In this document: in pieces, positions 61,346 to 64,000 of the stretch
Position numbering within the stretch: position 1 is the stretch's first letter
Layout of the letters: each line of letters begins with the position of its first letter
Source of the DNA: Vibrio sp. Hep-1b-8
GTDB taxonomy: Bacteria > Pseudomonadota > Gammaproteobacteria > Enterobacterales > Vibrionaceae
Assembly: GCF_006124995.1 (NCBI RefSeq)
Contig: NZ_QEWN01000010.1
Span: 1-64,000 of the forward strand
Reading direction: 5' to 3'
Length of the DNA: 64,000 nt
Notes under the pieces: model-generated
The model's database searches: none
The model's input: only the letters and a program-made list of their open reading frames with translations
Told to the model about the DNA's origin: nothing
Position numbers and translations under genes: made by a program

Positions 61346-62083
61346 ATGAGAATCCACGCCTTTCATCACTTGTACCAGCAACGCCTCGAACGTTCAACCA
61401 AGCCCTTTAATGCGCGAGGTAGTAAAGTCGCGCGTTGTCAGTACTGCCAAGTCGCACAGCAAGATTGTTTGTGTCAGCACCAACCGACAGCGAGCACAGA
61501 GGTGGCGGTGTTGTTGTTACTCTCAGAGAACGAAGTATTCAAGCCGAGTAACACTGGACGCTTAATTTTAGATACGGTGGCAGACGGGCATGCATATCAA
61601 TGGAGCAGAACCGAGCCTGAAGCGGCAATGTTAGAATTGCTCAACAGCCCAGACTACCAACCGATTCTGGTCTTTCCTGAGCAGTATGTTGAGGATCACT
61701 CAAGGTTGGTTGCGAATACGACCACTAGCAGCGACTTGGCTCGCAAACCCTTGTTGGTTTTTCTTGATGGGAGTTGGCGTGAAGCTCGACGCATGTTCAA
61801 CAAGTCGCCATATTTAAGTCAACTACCCGTTTTATCGATTAGCCCTCAGCGAATCTCGCAATATATGATGCGTCGTTCGGACAATGATCAACATCTCGCA
61901 ACGGCGGAAGTGGCGGCACTGGTATTCAAACAATTAGGCCATCAACAATTGCATCAAACATTGACCATGTGGTTTGAGGTGTTTCGAGAGTCATATCTTA
62001 ACAGCAAAACACGTAACAGAAGAGACGACACTAAACCGGCATTGAACGAGTACATCATGTCGAGAAACGAGAAATCACTCTAA
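61346..62083 (+). CDS. tapT: DTW-domain tRNA-uridine aminocarboxypropyltransferase (TapT/YfiP-like)
   Basis: The 245-residue protein has an N-terminal zinc-binding set CQYCQVAQQDCLC (about residues 29-41). The DTW domain shows SNTGRLILDT, LLVFLDGSWREARRMF (DGSW in place of DTW) and ATAEVAALVF. It adds the aminocarboxypropyl group from S-adenosylmethionine to U47 in several tRNAs to make acp3U. The ATG at 61346 has no strong Shine-Dalgarno. Length matches YfiP. Confidence 0.85.
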   Translation: MRIHAFHHLYQQRLERSTKPFNARGSKVARCQYCQVAQQDCLCQHQPTASTEVAVLLLLSENEVFKPSNTGRLILDTVADGHAYQWSRTEPEAAMLELLNSPDYQPILVFPEQYVEDHSRLVANTTTSSDLARKPLLVFLDGSWREARRMFNKSPYLSQLPVLSISPQRISQYMMRRSDNDQHLATAEVAALVFKQLGHQQLHQTLTMWFEVFRESYLNSKTRNRRDDTKPALNEYIMSRNEKSL

Positions 62084-62227
62084 ATAATCAATTCTGGTTG
62101 GGCAGAGACTGTTCAGTTGAGCACAACGCAAAGCTAAATTGGTTCTGTATCACAGTTTGTAGGCTTAGCTATATGGATAATGGTGCGATTATACGTTTTC
62201 TGATTGATTTTTTCTGGGAGAGATAAG

Positions 62228-63136
62228 ATGTACTACGGCTTTGACGTTGGTGGCACTAAGATTGAATTTGGTGCGTTCAATGAAAAACTGGAGCGAGTGG
62301 CTACCGAGCGAGTACCAACGCCAACGGACGACTACGAATTATTGGTTGAAACCATTGCTGTTTTGGTTGCAAAGTACGACCAAGAGTTTGGCTGTGAAGG
62401 TAAAATTGGTCTTGGTTTACCAGGTATGGAAGACGCTGACGACGCGACTGTATTGACAGTAAACGTGCCTGCGGCTAAAGGCAAACCGCTCCGTTTTGAC
62501 CTAGAGCGTAAAATTGGCCGTAGTGTAAAAATCGAGAACGATGCAAACTGTTTCGCACTGTCAGAAGCATGGGATGAAGAACTCAAAGACTCTCCATCAG
62601 TTATGGGTCTGATTCTAGGCACAGGTTTCGGTGGCGGACTTATTTATGATGGCGCGGTGTTTTCGGGACGCAACCACGTAGCTGGTGAGTTGGGTCATAT
62701 GCGTCTACCGATTGATGCTTGGTTCCACCTTGGTGACAATGCGCCGCTATTAGGCTGTGGTTGTGGTAAGAAAGGCTGTCTAGATAGCTACTTATCAGGT
62801 CGTGGTTTTGAACTTATTTATGCACATTACTTTGGTGAAGAGAAAAAAGCGATCGACATCATCAAAGCGTATGAGCAGGGGGAAGAAAAAGCGTGTGTAC
62901 ATGTTGAGCGATTTATAGAGTTGCTTGCGATCTGTTTTGCAAATATCTTCACGGCTAACGACCCACACGTTGTTGCTTTAGGTGGTGGTCTATCAAACTT
63001 TGAATTGATTTATCAAGAGATGCCTAAGCGTGTACCGAAATACTTACTTTCGGTAGCAAAATGCCCGAAAATCATTAAAGCGAAGCATGGTGATTCGGGT
63101 GGCGTACGCGGTGCAGCGTTCCTCAACATCAAATAG
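62228..63136 (+). CDS. nagK: N-acetyl-D-glucosamine kinase (ROK family)
   Basis: The 302-residue ROK kinase has [16 protein letters not shown] (phosphate-1 loop), [24 protein letters not shown] (catalytic Asp) and the zinc Cys/His motif [17 protein letters not shown], plus HVAGELGHM. It phosphorylates GlcNAc recovered from peptidoglycan. The length is nearly identical to E. coli NagK (303). ATG at 62228 follows GGGAG. It is a single gene; its 3' terminator is interrupted by an IS4-family element. Confidence 0.92.
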   Translation: MYYGFDVGGTKIEFGAFNEKLERVATERVPTPTDDYELLVETIAVLVAKYDQEFGCEGKIGLGLPGMEDADDATVLTVNVPAAKGKPLRFDLERKIGRSVKIENDANCFALSEAWDEELKDSPSVMGLILGTGFGGGLIYDGAVFSGRNHVAGELGHMRLPIDAWFHLGDNAPLLGCGCGKKGCLDSYLSGRGFELIYAHYFGEEKKAIDIIKAYEQGEEKACVHVERFIELLAICFANIFTANDPHVVALGGGLSNFELIYQEMPKRVPKYLLSVAKCPKIIKAKHGDSGGVRGAAFLNIK

Positions 63137-63137
63137 T

Positions 63138-63160
63138 AAAAAAACGGGACCATTTGGTCT
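63138..63160 (+). terminator. nagK terminator, broken by the IS4-family element
   Basis: After the nagK stop, AAAAAAACGGGACCATTTGGTC gives the ascending arm and the start of the descending arm (GGACC-ATTT-GGTC), but the expected CCGTTTTTTT is missing because IS sequence begins at about 63160. Confidence 0.6.
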
Positions 63161-64000
63161 AATGCCGATCAGTTAAGGCTTAAATGATCGGTTGAACGAT
63201 CCTTTCAAGGTGTCAAAATCCGAGTGTATTCCAGACACTCGGATTTTTTTATGTTTCTAAGACAAGCACTTAACCAAGTTCATCAATTCTCTGTTGAGCA
63301 ACTCTCAGGTTTATCTGACCTTCTCTCTCCTGAACTCATTGCTCAATGTATGGAAGATACGGGTATCACAACCATGCGTAGACGCAGATTGCCCATGGAG
63401 ATGATGGTTTGGAGTGTTGTTGGGATGTCCCTATATCGCCATTTATCTATGGAGAAAGTTGTCTCCAAGCTAGATATTCTTCTTCCTGGCAAAAAACCGT
63501 TTGTTGCTCCAAGCGCAGTAATCCAAGCAAGGCAAAGGCTAGGTTCTGATGTCATGAAATCCGTTTTTACTCAAACGCAGAAATTATGGAATGACAAAAC
63601 GCCACACCCAGATTGGCATGGTTTAACTCTTCATGCTGTAGATGGTGTGGTCTGGCGAACCCCAGATACTAAAGAGAACGATGAGCGCTTCAGTCGTACT
63701 CGAAATCAAAAGTGCTTATCTGAGTATCCTCAAGTTCGAATGGTCTGCCATATGGAACTGACAAGCCATCTTCTTAATAGCGCATCATTCGACTCAACAT
63801 CGATAAGTGAAGTAGATTTGACAACAAAGCTTATTGAACACTCTCCAGACCAAAGCCTGACCATCTTTGATAGAGGTTTTTACGCTCTAGGGCTTTTACA
63901 TCGTTGGCAAACGACCGGAAGCGAAAGGCATTGGCTTATTCCTATGCGCAAAGGGGCTCAATATACAACGGTTCGCAAACTGGGACGTGGAGAAGAATTA
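63160..64000 (+). mobile_element. IS4-family insertion sequence, left end and 5' two-thirds (runs off window)
   Basis: The left terminal repeat TAATGCCGATCAGTTAAGG begins at about 63160 and resembles the IS4 terminus. A hairpin terminator-like element (CCGAGTGT...ACACTCGG plus T-run, 63220-63249) lies just before the transposase start and may insulate it from outside transcription. The transposase begins with ATG at 63251. The right end and target duplication are outside the window. Confidence 0.75.
63251..64000 (+). CDS. IS4-family transposase (3' end outside window)
   Basis: The open frame from ATG at 63251 reaches the window edge, 250 residues with no stop. The DDE elements visible are LHAVDGVVWRTPD (first Asp) and LTIFDRGFYALGLL (second Asp with the DRGFY Y2-type pattern); the Glu region would lie beyond. 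The N-terminal part has the HTH-like MRRRRLPMEMMVWSVVGMSLY. The frame looks intact so far. Confidence 0.88.
   Translation, partial: MFLRQALNQVHQFSVEQLSGLSDLLSPELIAQCMEDTGITTMRRRRLPMEMMVWSVVGMSLYRHLSMEKVVSKLDILLPGKKPFVAPSAVIQARQRLGSDVMKSVFTQTQKLWNDKTPHPDWHGLTLHAVDGVVWRTPDTKENDERFSRTRNQKCLSEYPQVRMVCHMELTSHLLNSASFDSTSISEVDLTTKLIEHSPDQSLTIFDRGFYALGLLHRWQTTGSERHWLIPMRKGAQYTTVRKLGRGEEL

Noticed and set aside
1..64000. CRISPR array, prophage or toxin-antitoxin system
   Set aside because: No regularly spaced direct repeats, Cas genes, phage structural genes or paired toxin-antitoxin frames were found.

Overview
The window is a stretch of a Vibrio chromosome. Protein families, LexA/PurR/Fur/FNR-type sites and gene orders (TonB2/TonB3-type exb-ttpC cluster, nirBDC-cobA, norM-ribE, DUF3802/DUF2986 genes) all fit Vibrio. 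The decisive marker is an 18-position symbiosis-polysaccharide (syp/rbd/scv-type) locus colinear with sypA-R. The species cannot be named from the sequence alone. Both edges are insertion sequences: an IS110-family transposase end on the left and an IS4-family element on the right.

Layout. 1-1.9 kb: IS110 transposase 3' end, unusual CTTAGCTT-type repeats and a CBS/CorC-domain gene that has lost its 5' half at a junction with the 3' end of an opposite-strand gene. 1.9-9.6 kb: purC under a perfect PurR operator, sulA under a LexA box, a glycerophosphodiesterase, an EamA exporter, an LDH-fold dehydrogenase with an unusual specificity residue, an MBL hydrolase and an OmpR/histidine-kinase pair. 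9.8-16.9 kb: a Fur-type iron-uptake block, with a TonB-dependent siderophore receptor followed by DUF3450-ttpC-exbB-exbD-tonB-TPR. 17-23.3 kb: a CitA/DcuS-type two-component system, two periplasmic solute-binding proteins, a DUF2726 protein and a diguanylate cyclase.

23.5-29.1 kb: the remains of an internally deleted Aer-like receptor gene that still has a textbook class II FNR promoter. It faces nirB-nirD-nirC-cobA (assimilatory or cytoplasmic nitrite reduction plus siroheme synthesis), which has its own FNR-like site. 29.2-32.7 kb: NYN-domain protein, HTH protein, alpha/beta hydrolase, small proteins and two identical tRNA-Val(GAC) genes.

32.8-54.2 kb: the syp-type exopolysaccharide/biofilm locus, all on the minus strand. 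From its 5' end it encodes a STAS regulator (A), OmpA lipoprotein (B), SLBB exporter (C, carrying a -1 frameshift at an A7 run), a CpsD/BY-kinase-like protein (D), a PhnD-like periplasmic binding protein where V. fischeri has sypE, a hybrid kinase (F), a sigma54 activator (G), then glycosyltransferases, flippase, polymerase, acyltransferase, chain-length regulator and initiating sugar transferase (H-R). TTCTCA-N3-TGAGAA-type palindromes paired with sigma54 -24/-12 promoters precede A, I, M and P. The SypG-like activator is therefore inferred to control four transcription units of its own locus. The PhnD-like protein beside the kinase suggests a ligand-sensing input.

54.5-63.1 kb: an exported ATP-dependent DNA ligase, norM, ribE, a CPXCG protein, fructosamine kinase-like protein, DUF3802, an NlpC/P60 lipoprotein, a truncated chemoreceptor, a fatty-acid hydroxylase, tapT and nagK. 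The nagK terminator is interrupted by the IS4-family element that runs off the right edge.
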